This document shows positions 6,292-15,434 of a stretch of 16,866 bases of DNA, in pieces. Source of the DNA: Baffinella frigidus (lineage: Eukaryota; Cryptophyceae; Cryptomonadales; Baffinellaceae); contig MU646368.1 of the NCBI GenBank assembly GCA_026770585.1, positions 734,285 to 751,150 on the forward strand, written 5' to 3'. How positions within the stretch are numbered: the stretch's first letter is position 1; every line of letters starts with the position of its first letter. Under the pieces are notes generated by a model that was given only the letters and a program-made list of their open reading frames with translations, made no database searches and was not told the DNA's origin. Position numbers and translations under genes: made by a program.

Positions 6292-7265
6292 GGGCTAGTC
6301 CCTAGGAGCATAGGATCACCCCAGGGGCGGCGCATAAGCCACGCCCCCCCGTTCTCCAACAACTGGAGAAAGCTACAGAGAGTGTGAGTGGGGGGGGGGC
6401 GGGCTCGGGATTAATAGGGGGGGTTCGCGAGCTTGGTCAAAGTGACTTCGCGAGCGTGAAACGTTTTTCGATCTTTACAACCTTTTTAAAGTCGCCACGT
6501 CGGCTATTCGGCAAAGTCAGAAGCGACCAAGTCCTACCGGAATAGCTCTCAGTTGACAATGTTCGTCAACTTTTGTCACCCCGGCCGCCGGGTTCCGCTC
6601 TGCAACATTCAGAGGCGGGCGTTCTCATGGCCCCATATGGGCATTTAATAAATTTCATCTAAAGGCGCAAGTATGCCCCCTACCACTCAGCAGGCGCCGA
6701 GTTCCTTTCCCCCCGGATTTCCGGGAGAAATTCCGGTTGGAATCCACAGTAAGTCCTTTAGGTCCTTTAGGTTTTAATTTCGCCCAACATATGCCAACGA
6801 CACGCCCTTCCGTAGAAAGGACTGCAGGGAAAGCACTTTTGCTTTCGGATCGCGTTTAGCTCTCCAGTGCAGAGGCTCGTGAAGAGGGGATAAAGGGTTG
6901 GTTCTCTTGGGGTATTTGAGGCTACCCAGGTGGGTGCGCGCTCATCCACGCACCGAACCACAATGGATAAGATCCTAGTGCAAATCGTTTAGATGGACTG
7001 TATCCGTGAAGCCCCCGGTGCCTGTTAAGTGGTTGGATATCTCAGGAGGCGATTCCCCCTGAGCTATTCCCCCTACCCCCAATCCTTCTAAAGGCGCAGC
7101 TATTTCCCCTACCCCCTTGCAGAATTGCTGGCTAGACGCTCCTGGGTCTGCGGGCAGGGATTAGCTCTAAGTTGACGATGTTCGTCACTTTATGTCTAAG
7201 TTGACGACGTTCGTCAACTTTTGTGACCCGTGCAGCACCTCCCAGTCACCACGCGCGGCTCTCCT
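6292..7265. other. Intergenic sequence without a recognised gene
   Basis: It holds a poly-G stretch (about 6390-6402), a CCCCGGATTTCCGGG palindrome near 6711, and two related blocks: AGTTGACAATGTTCGTCAAC at about 6552 and AGTTGACGATGTTCGTCAC / AGTTGACGACGTTCGTCAAC at about 7170-7220. The latter is nearly self-complementary. CTAAAGGCGCA(A/G) also recurs (6659, 7089). No convincing open frame, tRNA or rRNA was seen. Confidence 0.7.
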
Positions 7266-7273
7266 GGCAGGGG

Positions 7274-7590
7274 CTTAGAGTTTAGGGTTTAGGGTTCAGA
7301 GTTAGGGTGTAGGGTTTAGGTTCTAGGGTTGGGAGTTTAGGGTTTGAGTTGCAACCGTGATGCGTCCATTAGCAACAGCAGCTGGTAGCACAGGATCTTA
7401 GGGTTTAGGGTCCAGTGTTTACAGGGTATAGTCCAGGGTGTAGGGTGTAGGGTGAAGGATTTAGGGTATAGGGTGTAGGGTGTAGGGTGAAGGGTGTAGA
7501 GTGTAGGGTGTAGGGTGTAGGGTGTAGGGTGTAAGGTGTACGGTGTGGAGTGTAGGGTGTAGGGTGTAGGGTGTAAGGTGTAGGGTTCAT
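7274..7590. repeat. TTTAGGG / TGTAGGG heptamer array, G-rich on +
   Basis: Two blocks (7274-7350 and 7397-7588), the second dominated by GGGTGTA units. Together with the C-rich block at 7795-8195 it forms a G-rich-then-C-rich pair facing each other across about 200 nt, between two converging genes. Confidence 0.92.
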
Positions 7591-7794
7591 GAGTTTCTTG
7601 GACCTGGCGTTCTACAGACGATTGTTGGAAAGAGGCTTGAAATAACTATAGACGATGGCGGGAAACGGGCTCGAAATGATAATTCGGGAAGCGGCTCGAA
7701 ACGAGTTTCTTAAACCTGGCGTTTTGAGGATGGCTGCTGGTCTTCGAACATGAGCGTGGCCTTCGTCGCCGCTACGGGGGAGGCGTTCGAAGAC

Positions 7795-8195
7795 CCTCAA
7801 CCCTCGACCCTCAACCCTCGACCCTCAACCCTCATCCCTGAACACTCAACCCTAAACCCTGAACCCTGACCTCTGAACTCTGAACCCTGAACCCTAAACC
7901 CTAAGCCCTCAGCCCTAAGCCTTAAGCCCTACACCCTAACCCCTAAATCCCAAACCCCAAACACCAAAACCCTAAACCCTAAACCCTAAACCCTAAACCC
8001 TAAACCCTAAACCCTAAACCCTAAATCCCAAGCCCTGAAACCTTCACCCTGAACCGTCAACCGTCAACCAAAACCTAAAACCCTAAACCCTAAACCCAAA
8101 AACCTAAACCCTGAACCCTAAACCCTCAACCCTGAACCCTAAACCCTGAAACCTAAACCCTGAAGCCTGAACCCTAAACCCTAAACCCTAAACCG
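7795..8195. repeat. CCCTCAA / CCCTGAA / CCCTAAA array, C-rich on +
   Basis: It contains the longest run of perfect CCCTAAA units in the window (about 7970-8025, eight or more). The sequence 7600-7794 between the two arrays contains repeated CTCGAAA and CTTGAAA motifs but no recognised gene. Confidence 0.93.
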
Positions 8196-8366
8196 TTTCC
8201 CGCCCGTGAATGCGACCCTGAGTCTATCAATGACCTAGGATCATAGGCCCTAGGATCCTGAAGAACGTGGCGCCAAATCTTTCGCAGGGCTCTTGGTCCC
8301 GTCGCACCTTGCCTCCTGGCTCGTAGCGGTCACGTTTGACGATTTAATAAACCTTGCTTTCCCCCG

Positions 8367-8547
8367 TTTCGAGTTGAGAAGTTCCCACTTTTGATTCTGG
8401 ATGTTGCTGGATCTACATCCCTCAAGTGGCGAGTAGGCCCATACGCCCTACCGTAGGGCCCTAGGACCTGCCTAGGACCTCTTGGCGGTCAATTGTGACC
8501 GCCTCGCCACTTAAGGGATAGAGAGGCCCCACGGCCAAAGATGTACG
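8367..8547. repeat. Segmental duplication, copy 1 (other copy 9747-9925)
   Basis: GAGTTGAGAAGTTCCCACTT and GATGTTGCTGGAT precede, and GAGGCCCCACGGCCAAAG follows, a family A element at the same position in both copies. The element was therefore in place before the duplication. Confidence 0.75.
8416..8520. mobile_element. Family A element (A6)
   Basis: Left end CA, TCCCTCAAGTGGCGAGTAGG; right end CCTCGCCACTTAAGGGA, TA. The core runs CCCTACCGTAGGGCCCTAGG. The left flank is CA rather than TA. Nested inside the 8367-8547 duplication. Confidence 0.83.
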
Positions 8548-8620
8548 GGCAGGTCCTCTCCCGACCACCGTAGGAGGTGGAGTTAGAATCCATCCGGAAA
8601 ATGCTCGTATGAGCGGCCGA

Positions 8621-8700
8621 CACGGGGTACAGTAGTGACACAATGCGTAGCATGCGTGGCGCTGACGCTGGTTGGTTGGCAATAAATTATCAATTTCTCT
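8621..8700 (-). repeat. Dispersed repeat 'GAGATTGATAATTTATTGCC', inverted copy 2
   Basis: Reverse complement reads GAGAAATTGATAATTTATTG, CCAACCAACCAGCGTCAGCG and GCTACGCATTGTGTCACTAC, matching 5141-5240. It has a single, not doubled, GCATTGTG block. Orientation is opposite to the copies at 5141 and 9945. Confidence 0.72.
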
Positions 8701-8731
8701 CCCCACCACCACCTCCTTCGGGGGGGTCATG

Positions 8732-8786
8732 TCTCCTTATAGTGGACGTGACTATTTGTAAAGTCACTCCGGTCATCCTACACGGG
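8732..8786 (-). repeat. Inverted copy of 4355-4409
   Basis: TCTCCTTATAGTGGACGTGA then AAGTCACTCCGGTCATCCTA CACGGG is the reverse complement, with few changes, of CCCGTGTAGGATGGTCGGAG to CACTATAAGGAGA at 4355-4409. The two copies are 4.3 kb apart. Each half contains complementary AGTCAC/GTGACT. Confidence 0.78.
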
Positions 8787-8789
8787 GTA

Positions 8790-9395
8790 GTATCCCCAAA
8801 GGGCGCGCAGGAGAGAAATGTAATGTTGACATTCTGCCTGCAGAATGCTAGGATGTTGACTTTTGACAGAGTGGGAGGAGCGCAGGTTGCGAGAGCGTTT
8901 CAGTCCAGCGACGCATTCTATTCGTACTGATGCGTGCCTCGACGTTTAGTACAAACTTGAGCTACTCCTAGAGTAGGCAAAAGTTAACATTGCCGGTCCG
9001 TGTATCCATCTCTGCGACCGCTGGTAAAAAACATTCAAAGCCCCAGATGGGGATACCCTTTAAGAAATCCAGAAGCCGGTTTCTGCCTATGCCTAGGGCC
9101 CTATGGTGGTTAGCCGGTTTCTGCTGCGACAGGGTTGCTTGATGTGTTCCGAAAGGAAGCATGCCCTTTTTACAGAACCAGTTCCGGTGTCCGCCTATGG
9201 TGGGAATTAAAAGAACCAAAGGACCTAAAGGAAACCCCGCGCTCCTCTGGGACATGGGGGGGTTCGTGCTCGAAGCTATTTAAAGCGTTGAGGTATCTTA
9301 AATCAATGTTTCGGTAGATCTTTTTGTACGGTAAATACTAAGTTGATTATTTACATGGGTTCGCGCAAAACAACCCAGCTAAAATACGACTAAAT
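8790..9395. other. Intergenic sequence without a recognised gene
   Basis: The only notable content is 9137-9226, which has a paralogue at 12217-12306. Small open frames exist on both strands but none shows a family signature or splice context. Repeated short phrases (AGCCGGTTTCTGC at about 9074 and 9112; AGAATGCTAGGATGTTGAC) suggest local duplication. Confidence 0.6.
9137..9226 (+). repeat. 90-nt segment paralogous to 12217-12306
   Basis: GCTTGATGTGTTCCGAAAGG ... CAGAACCAGTTCCGGTGTCC GCCTATG. Both copies keep an open + frame reading RKEA(C/W)PFYRTSSGVRL(W/C) WEL. That looks exon-like, but the second copy lies antisense inside a GCN1-like intron. I cannot name a family; it may be a fragment of a dispersed coding repeat. 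Confidence 0.65.
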
Positions 9396-9398
9396 CAA

Positions 9399-9515
9399 TA
9401 TCCCTTAAGTGGCGAGGGGGTCATATATGACCCCCAGCAGGTTCTAGGTCACCCACTTCCTACGTCCCAGGATAAAAGCGTATGGGGCTAGGACCTACTC
9501 GCCACTTCAGGGATA
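9399..9515. mobile_element. Family A element, diverged interior (A7)
   Basis: TA, TCCCTTAAGTGGCGAGGGGG at left; CTCGCCACTTCAGGGA, TA at right. The interior differs from other copies (GGGGGTCATATATGACCCCC, a perfect 20-bp palindrome) and the GTAGGGCCCTAGG core is degraded. Confidence 0.82.
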
Positions 9516-9590
9516 GCCAATGGTAAATTCAGAAGCAGGGCCTTCCTGCGGATCCTTTCCACGGAAGGGCGAGGTGTCCGCCTAGATAGC

Positions 9591-9695
9591 TACCCCTTAA
9601 GTGGCGAGGGGGTCTTAAAGGACCCCCTACAGGTCCTGGGCAGGTCTTAGGGCCCTACGGTAGGGCGTATCAGCCTACTCGCCACTTAAGGGATG
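9591..9695. mobile_element. Family A element (A8)
   Basis: TA, CCCCTTAAGTGGCGAGGGGG at left; CTCGCCACTTAAGGGA at right, followed by TG instead of TA. GGGGGTCTTAAAGGACCCCC parallels the subterminal palindrome of A7 with different loop bases, so paired substitutions preserved the fold. Flanked on both sides by GGGCGAGGTGTCCGCC. Confidence 0.84.
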
Positions 9696-9746
9696 TTTGG
9701 GCGAGGTGTCCGCCCAAAGGACCAAAAGAACTTGGCCAAATCTCGG

Positions 9747-9925
9747 TTTTGAGTTGACACGTTTCCAACTTTGATCCTGCATGTTGCTGGATTTATCCCT
9801 CAAGTGGCGAGTAGGCTCGCACGCCCTACGGTAGGGACCTAGGACCTGCCTAGGGCGAGTAAGGGTAAATATTCACCCTATGGTCACTTAAGGGATAGCG
9901 AGGCCCCACGGCCAAAGCTATCTGG
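9747..9925. repeat. Segmental duplication, copy 2 (other copy 8367-8547)
   Basis: Contains GATCCTGCATGTTGCTGGAT, a family A element, and GAGGCCCCACGGCCAAAG in the same order as copy 1. The dispersed repeat near 9945 follows, as its inverted counterpart follows copy 1 at 8621, so the original duplicated block may have been larger and partly inverted. Confidence 0.72.
9794..9897. mobile_element. Family A element (A9)
   Basis: TA, TCCCTCAAGTGGCGAGTAGG at left; GGTCACTTAAGGGA, TA at right. The right third is replaced by CGAGTAAGGGTAAATATTCA CCCTA relative to A6, its duplicated partner. Confidence 0.8.
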
Positions 9926-9944
9926 GCGCCTCCCCCTAGGACCC

Positions 9945-10005
9945 GAGAGAGATTGGTAATCTATTGCCAAAGAGCCAGCACCAGCGCCGCACTTGCCTTA
10001 CGCAC
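9945..10005 (+). repeat. Dispersed repeat 'GAGATTGATAATTTATTGCC', copy 3 (short)
   Basis: GAGAGAGATTGGTAATCTAT TGCC, then GCCAGCACCAGCGCCGCACT. Truncated where family B element B2 begins. Confidence 0.65.
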
Positions 10006-10091
10006 CTAGGACCCTACAGTAGGCCTGAGCCCAGGGCCCTATGGTGGTCCTAGGGGGGTGGGCGGTTTCTTATGAGCGAGGTACCCCTGTA
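10002..10091. mobile_element. Family B element, left end missing (B2)
   Basis: The interior CCTAGGACCCTACAGTAGGC CTGAG and the right terminus TTTCTTATGAGCGAGGTACC CCTG, TA are present. The CAGGGGTACCTCGCTCATAA left terminus is absent. Confidence 0.8.
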
Positions 10092-10303
10092 GAGCAACCG
10101 GAGCATCGCGGAAAACATTTCTAGTAAAGTGTGTTTTGAGAACGAAGGGCATGGAAAACATCCTACGTTCCAAAAAACAACGCACACGCTCCGCGCCCCC
10201 GTTGCTCGAGCAACCCATTTATTGCCCACCACACGCTGCTCTCTGCTAGCGCCTGCCCCCCCACCCTTTCCCCCTCACATCGCCATCCTCGCTTCTCTCT
10301 CAC

Positions 10304-10445
10304 TACAGGGGTACCTCGTCCCTGTACAGGGGTACCTCGCTCATAAGAAACCGCGCCCCCCTAGGACCCTACAGTAGGCCTATGCCTAGGGCCCTACGGT
10401 GGTCCTAGAGGGGGTGCAGTTTCTTATGATCGAGGTACCCCTGTA
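10304..10445. mobile_element. Family B element with a duplicated left terminus (B3)
   Basis: TA CAGGGGTACCTCG at 10304 is followed 21 nt later by TA CAGGGGTACCTCGCTCATAA at 10325. The right end is TTATGATCGAGGTACCCCTG, TA. Interior CCTAGGACCCTACAGTAGGC CTATGCCTAGGGCCCTACGG is close to perfect palindrome. Confidence 0.87.
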
Positions 10446-10484
10446 CCCCGAAACCCTCGCCCCCCCAGGCCCCTTGTGGCCCTG

Positions 10485-10670
10485 CGCTTATCCTTGATCA
10501 CACATAATCAAGGATAAACGTGAGGTCCACTTCAGCCTTAAGTGGACCTCTAGGTCAACTTCAGTCTGAAAGTGGACCTCCAGGTCAACTTCAGTCCTGG
10601 ACCTCTATGCGAGGTCCACTTGGGACTTAAGTGGACCTCCCCTTACAAAGTGGAACATCCTTGATAAATG
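10485..10670. repeat. Fold-back block of GAGGTCCACTT / AAGTGGACCTC repeats
   Basis: Starts with a hairpin (TTATCCTTGAT, loop, ATCAAGGATAA), then alternates GAGGTCCACTT and AAGTGGACCTC with TAGGTCAACTTCAGTC between, and ends with CATCCTTGATAAAT echoing the first arm. Multiple alternative stems are possible. It borders element A10 and the 3' end of the GCN1-like gene. Confidence 0.8.
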
Positions 10671-10673
10671 GCT

Positions 10674-10828
10674 TACCCCTTCAGTGGCGGACGGGCGATT
10701 CATCGCCCTAACTCGCCCCAGGCAGGTCCTAGGGCCCTACCGTAGGGCGTATGAACCTATAACTCGCCATAGGCAGGTCCTAGGGCCCTACCGTAGGGCG
10801 TATGAACCTACTCGCCACGTAAGGGATA
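10674..10828. mobile_element. Family A element with an internally doubled core (A10)
   Basis: TA, CCCCTTCAGTGGCGGACGGG at left; CTCGCCACGTAAGGGA, TA at right. The block AGGCAGGTCCTAGGGCCCTA CCGTAGGGCGTATGAACCTA occurs twice, about 50-60 nt apart, making this copy about 50 bp longer than the typical 105. Confidence 0.85.
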
Positions 10829-10882
10829 CTCTTAGTGACAAACAATTCACAACTCCATGCCGATCTGGTTCACTTCGGGCTC

Positions 10883-10955
10883 TTACTCTTGATCCACGCC
10901 CTCCTCCCCCTCGTCAGATGCCTCGCACGCGTCCGCCCCCTTCGCCATCAGCCGC
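10883..10955 (-). CDS. GCN1-like terminal exon (acidic tail and stop)
   Basis: Acceptor gaaacag, then one base completing Lys (AA|G), then RLMAKGADACEASDEGEEGV DQE and TAA. The phase left by exon 11637-11737 (two bases) is matched exactly. Plant GCN1 homologues also end in a Ser/Asp/Glu-rich tail. Confidence 0.82.
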
Positions 10956-13900
10956 CTGTTTCGGGTTTCGGGGTAAGGGTTTAGGGCTCAGGTAGGGATC
11001 AGGGTTTCGGGTTCAGGGTTCAGGGTTTCGGGTTCAGGGTTCAGGGTTCAGGGTTCAGGGTTCAAGGTTCAGGGTTCAGGGTTCAGGGTTCAGGGTTCAG
11101 GGTTCAGGGTTCAGGGTTCAGGGTTCAGGGTTCAGGGTTTCGGGTTCAGGGTTCAGGGTTCAGGGTTCAGGGTTCAAGGTTCAGGGTTCAGGGTTCAGGG
11201 TTCAGGGTCTAGTTTTTAGCGCCAGGGTTCAGGACGGCACTTCGTACAGTGTTGGCGATAGCAATATCCCTCAAGTGGCGAGGGGGTCAAAACTGACCGC
11301 CAAGAGGTCCGAGGCAGGTCCTAGCGCCCTACGGTAGGACGTATGAGCCTACTGGCCACATACGGGATAGGGAGTACAGGGGTACCTCGCTCAAAAGACC
11401 CCCCCCCCCCCTAGGACCCTACAGTAGGCCTATGCCTAGGGCCTTACGGTGGTCCAAGGGGGGAGGGGCAGTTTCTTATGAGCGAGGTACCCCTGTAGGG
11501 GAGGGGGCCAAATTGACCTCCAAGAGGTCCGAGGCAGGTCCTAGGGCCCTACGGTAGGGCGTATGCGCCTACTCGCCACTTAAGGAATAAGAACACTGGC
11601 CACTTAAGGGATAGGGAGTAGGGGAGGGGTGCGCACTTGACGTATTCGGAGAGGAGGTTGCGCTCGCTCCCCTTGATGCGCGCATACATGTCCTCCGCGA
11701 CGTCCTCGCCCGCGTACAGCCGCAGCAGGTGCAGAACCTGCCTCCATACAATACGGCTTAGGCTTTCGGGTTTCGGGATTCGGGATTCGGGTTTCAGGTT
11801 TCGGGTGTCGGGATTCGGGTTTCAGGTTTCGGGTTTCGGGATCCGAGTTTCAGGTTTCGGGTGTCGGGTACAGCCGCAGCATGTGCAGCACCTGGTGTGG
11901 GGTGTGGGGTTTGGGGTGTGGGGTTTGGGGTGTGGGGTTTGGGCTTTGGGGTGTCGGGTCTAGGGCCGCAGCAGGTGCAGCACCTACCCCCACTGCCCCA
12001 TTTTAAACATGTGCGTTTTAACGATGGTTACATATTTCCGAATGTTGAAAATAGCAAGGTTTGAGTTTTTGGACCACGCCAGAATGATCGAGGGAAACCG
12101 ACGCCTTATCCGCGCCAGATCTGGCGCGGTTGACTTAAGAATTCAAGGCATTTCCCTCGAAAGATGTCAAAAGTGGATGTTTCGAGTGCCCTGGCGTGGG
12201 AGGGTTTGGGAGGGGGGCTTGACGTGATCAGAAAGGAAGCATGGCCTTTCTACAGAACAAGTTCCGGTGTCCGCCTATGTTGGGAGCTCGAAGAACCTCA
12301 AGGACCTCAAGGGCGTGGGAGGGTTTGGGAGGGGAGAGCACCGTGCGCTCGGCGGCCGTGCGCACCGCGACGACCTGGTGTAGGGTTTCGGGTTCAGGGT
12401 GTGTGTTTGATTTTTTCTTCGTATACGTTGTATACTTGGTGATATACGACTCTGGGTAGGTCCCTCGAGATTATCTTCTCTCACCGTGACGACCTGGTGT
12501 TGGGTTTGGGGTTGAGGGTGTGTGGTTGATGTTGTATTGTTTCAGGGTTCATTCATGATTCCACTTCATGGTTGATTGATCCCACTTTATGGTTCATGGT
12601 TCATGGTTCATGCTTCATGATTCGTTCGCTCGAATCGCTCCAAGTCAGGGTTAGGGGGTACGGCGATCACCTTGTCGCGCTGGCACGCGAAGGCCAGCAT
12701 GACCACCACATCCAGGAACGGACTTCGGGTTTCGGGTTTCGGGTGCAGGGTATACACATACGTATATATGCGTATACACATACGTATATATACCGTATGC
12801 AAAACTGATATGTATATATACATACGTATATATACCGTATGCAAAACTGCATATACGTATACGGCGACCACCTTGTCGCGCTGGCACGCGAAGGCCGGCA
12901 TGACGACCACGTCCAGGAACGGGTTCAGGATCTCGTCCGGCACCGCCCGCGCGATCGCTGTGCGGGGAGTTTGGGTTTGGGTTTTGGGTTTTGGGGTTTG
13001 GGGTTTGGGGTTTGGGGTTTGGGGTTTGGGGTTTGGGGTTTGGGGTTTAGGGTTTAGGGTTGAGGGTTTAGGTTTCAGGGTTCAGGGATGAGGGGTTGGT
13101 TTCGGGGCGAGGGGTTAGGGGTCAGGGGTTAGGGGTTTCGGGTTAGGGATTAGGGATGAGGGATTAGAGTCGAGAGTTTCGCCGTAAGCACGGACCTTTC
13201 AGGGCCTTGAGGGCGGCGAGTTTGACTTCCGGGCTGGTGTCTGCCAGCATCCTCGCCATTTCCTGCGTTTCCACGGCAGGTCATTACTGGGGATTTCAGG
13301 ACGCAACGATTCGTTTCGTGGTACTAAATGGTACGTAGCCACCATCGATTTCGCAGCTCCTCGTCCTTTCCACGTCCGACCCGAATACAAAATTTCGGAT
13401 CCGGGTACAGCATCCGGGTACAACATTTAAAATAAGACCTGTAGCTGAAATTCTGAGTTACGACCTGGCGTGAATTTTAAAAATGTGTACCACGATATGC
13501 CATCTAAAAACATATAGCGCGAACGAGTGTGTGTAAGAAATTCCCACTTCGACCCTGGCGTGGGGGACGCACCTTGAAGATGGTCTTGGCGTTCTCCGCG
13601 TGCTTTGCCGTAGACGCCGCGTCGACCTGGTTCCGGGTTCCGGGTTTGGGGTTTGGGGTTTCGGGATTCGGGATTCTGGTTTCGGATTTCGGGTTTCAGG
13701 ATTCAGAATTTCGGGTTTCGGGTTCCGGTTTTCTGGTTTCGGGTTCGGGGTTTCGGGATTCGGGATTATGGTTTCGGATTTCTGGTTTCGGGGTTTAGAG
13801 TTTCGGGTTCCGGGTTCCGGGTTTCGGGTTTCGGGATTCGGAGTTCGGGTTTCTGCGTTCGGGTTTTGGGTTTCGGGATTAGAGATTAGGGGTTTGGGGT

Positions 13901-15388
13901 TCAGGGTGCAGGGTTTGGGGTTCAGGTTTCAGGGTTTCAGGTTCAGGGATTCGGGTTCCGGATTCCGGGTTTCGGGATTCGGGATCCGGGGTCCAGGATT
14001 CGGGTTCAAGGCTCAGGGTTTCGGTTTTCGGGATGCGGGTTTAGGGGTTAGAGTTTACCATGAAGAGGATGAGAGACTGCCCCATGGCCACACCCTAAAC
14101 CCTACACCCTGATCCCGAATCCCGACGTGGGGGTAGCCAGGAGGAGGAGGGGCGACTGCCGGGGGATGCAGTTCTCGTGTTTCGGGATTTCGGGGGTTCG
14201 TTCCAGGGTGCAGGGCGCAGGACGCAGGGCGCAGGGCGCAGGGCGCAGGGCTCATGGCGCAGGGTGCAGGGTGCAGGGTGCAGGGTGCAGGGTGCAGGGT
14301 GCAGGGTGCAGGGTGCAGGGTGCAGGGTGTAGGGTGCAGGGTGTAGGGTGAAGGGCTCAGGGTTCATGTGTTAGGGATTACCATAAAGAGGATGAGAGAC
14401 TGCCCCATGGCCTTCGCCCCCGCCTCCCGCACCGGCGCCCGGTCGCTCTTCGCCAGCATCTTTGGGGTTTGGGGGTTTGGGTTTTAGGTTTTGGGTTCAT
14501 TATTTATTATTATTTATGAAGTATTTACCATTTTGTTTTGTAGGGTTTGGGGTTTGGGGTTTGGGGTTTAGGGTGTAAGGTGTAGGGATTGGGGATTAGG
14601 GATTAGGGATTAGGGTGTAGGGTGTAGGGTGTAGAAATCACCTTGGCGTGGCCCGCCATCGCCTCGCCGAGGTTGTCGGCCGCGGCCGAGCGCCCCTCCG
14701 AGAGCAGGTACTTCATCAGCGCCGCCACCTGACGGTTACGAATGTGTTTTTATGATGATGTATTTTTAAGGATGATGTGTTTTATGAATACGTATTTTAG
14801 TTTTTAATGATTATGAATTTTAGAATGGTTGTTTATGATTATGCATTTTGTTGTTTGCCTATTGTTTACTTATTTACTTGTTTTTGTTTTATTGATTGAG
14901 TGTTTGGTGTTTGGTGTTTGGTGTTTGGTGTTTGGTGTTTGGTGTTTGGTGTTTGGTGTTGCCGTGGTTTGGGACTTATGGTCTGAAAGGAGGGTACCGC
15001 GAGTGCGTTGCCGTGGCGGGTTTGGGACTTATGAGGGCGTTGCCGTGGTTTGGGACTTATGGTCTGAAAGGGGGGTACCGCGAGAGCGTTGCCGTGGCGA
15101 CGCGTCCACTCAGCCGTCTCGTCTTCGAGCAGCGCGTTCACGATCCCCAGGATCTGAGAGTAGGGATCAGGGTTGAGGGTTCAGGGTTGAGGGTTTAGGA
15201 AGTTTAGGGGTTTGGGGTTTTGAGGTTTCAGCAGGTTCGCGCAGACACCACGAATTACTCAAGAGTTCCCGCATAAGTCAACGATTCCCGCATAAGTCAA
15301 CAGTCCGTGGCGGCGCGCGTCCACTCAGCGGTCTCGTCCTCGAGCAGCGCGTTCACGATCCCCAGGATCTGAGAGTAGGGATCAGGGT

Positions 15389-15434
<46 letters not shown>

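Noticed and set aside
8461-8730. 89-residue protein containing EIDNLLP
   Set aside because: The same sequence occurs on both strands at 5141 and 9945 next to transposons, with frame-breaking differences; more likely a dispersed repeat.
10485-10670. Transcription terminator or tRNA-like fold
   Set aside because: Stems are multiple alternating repeats without a T-run, anticodon arm or conserved tRNA boxes.
13600-14112. Protein with GFRVSGFGF repeats
   Set aside because: Period-7 TTTCGGG array is open in several frames; GCN1-like introns explain the interval.
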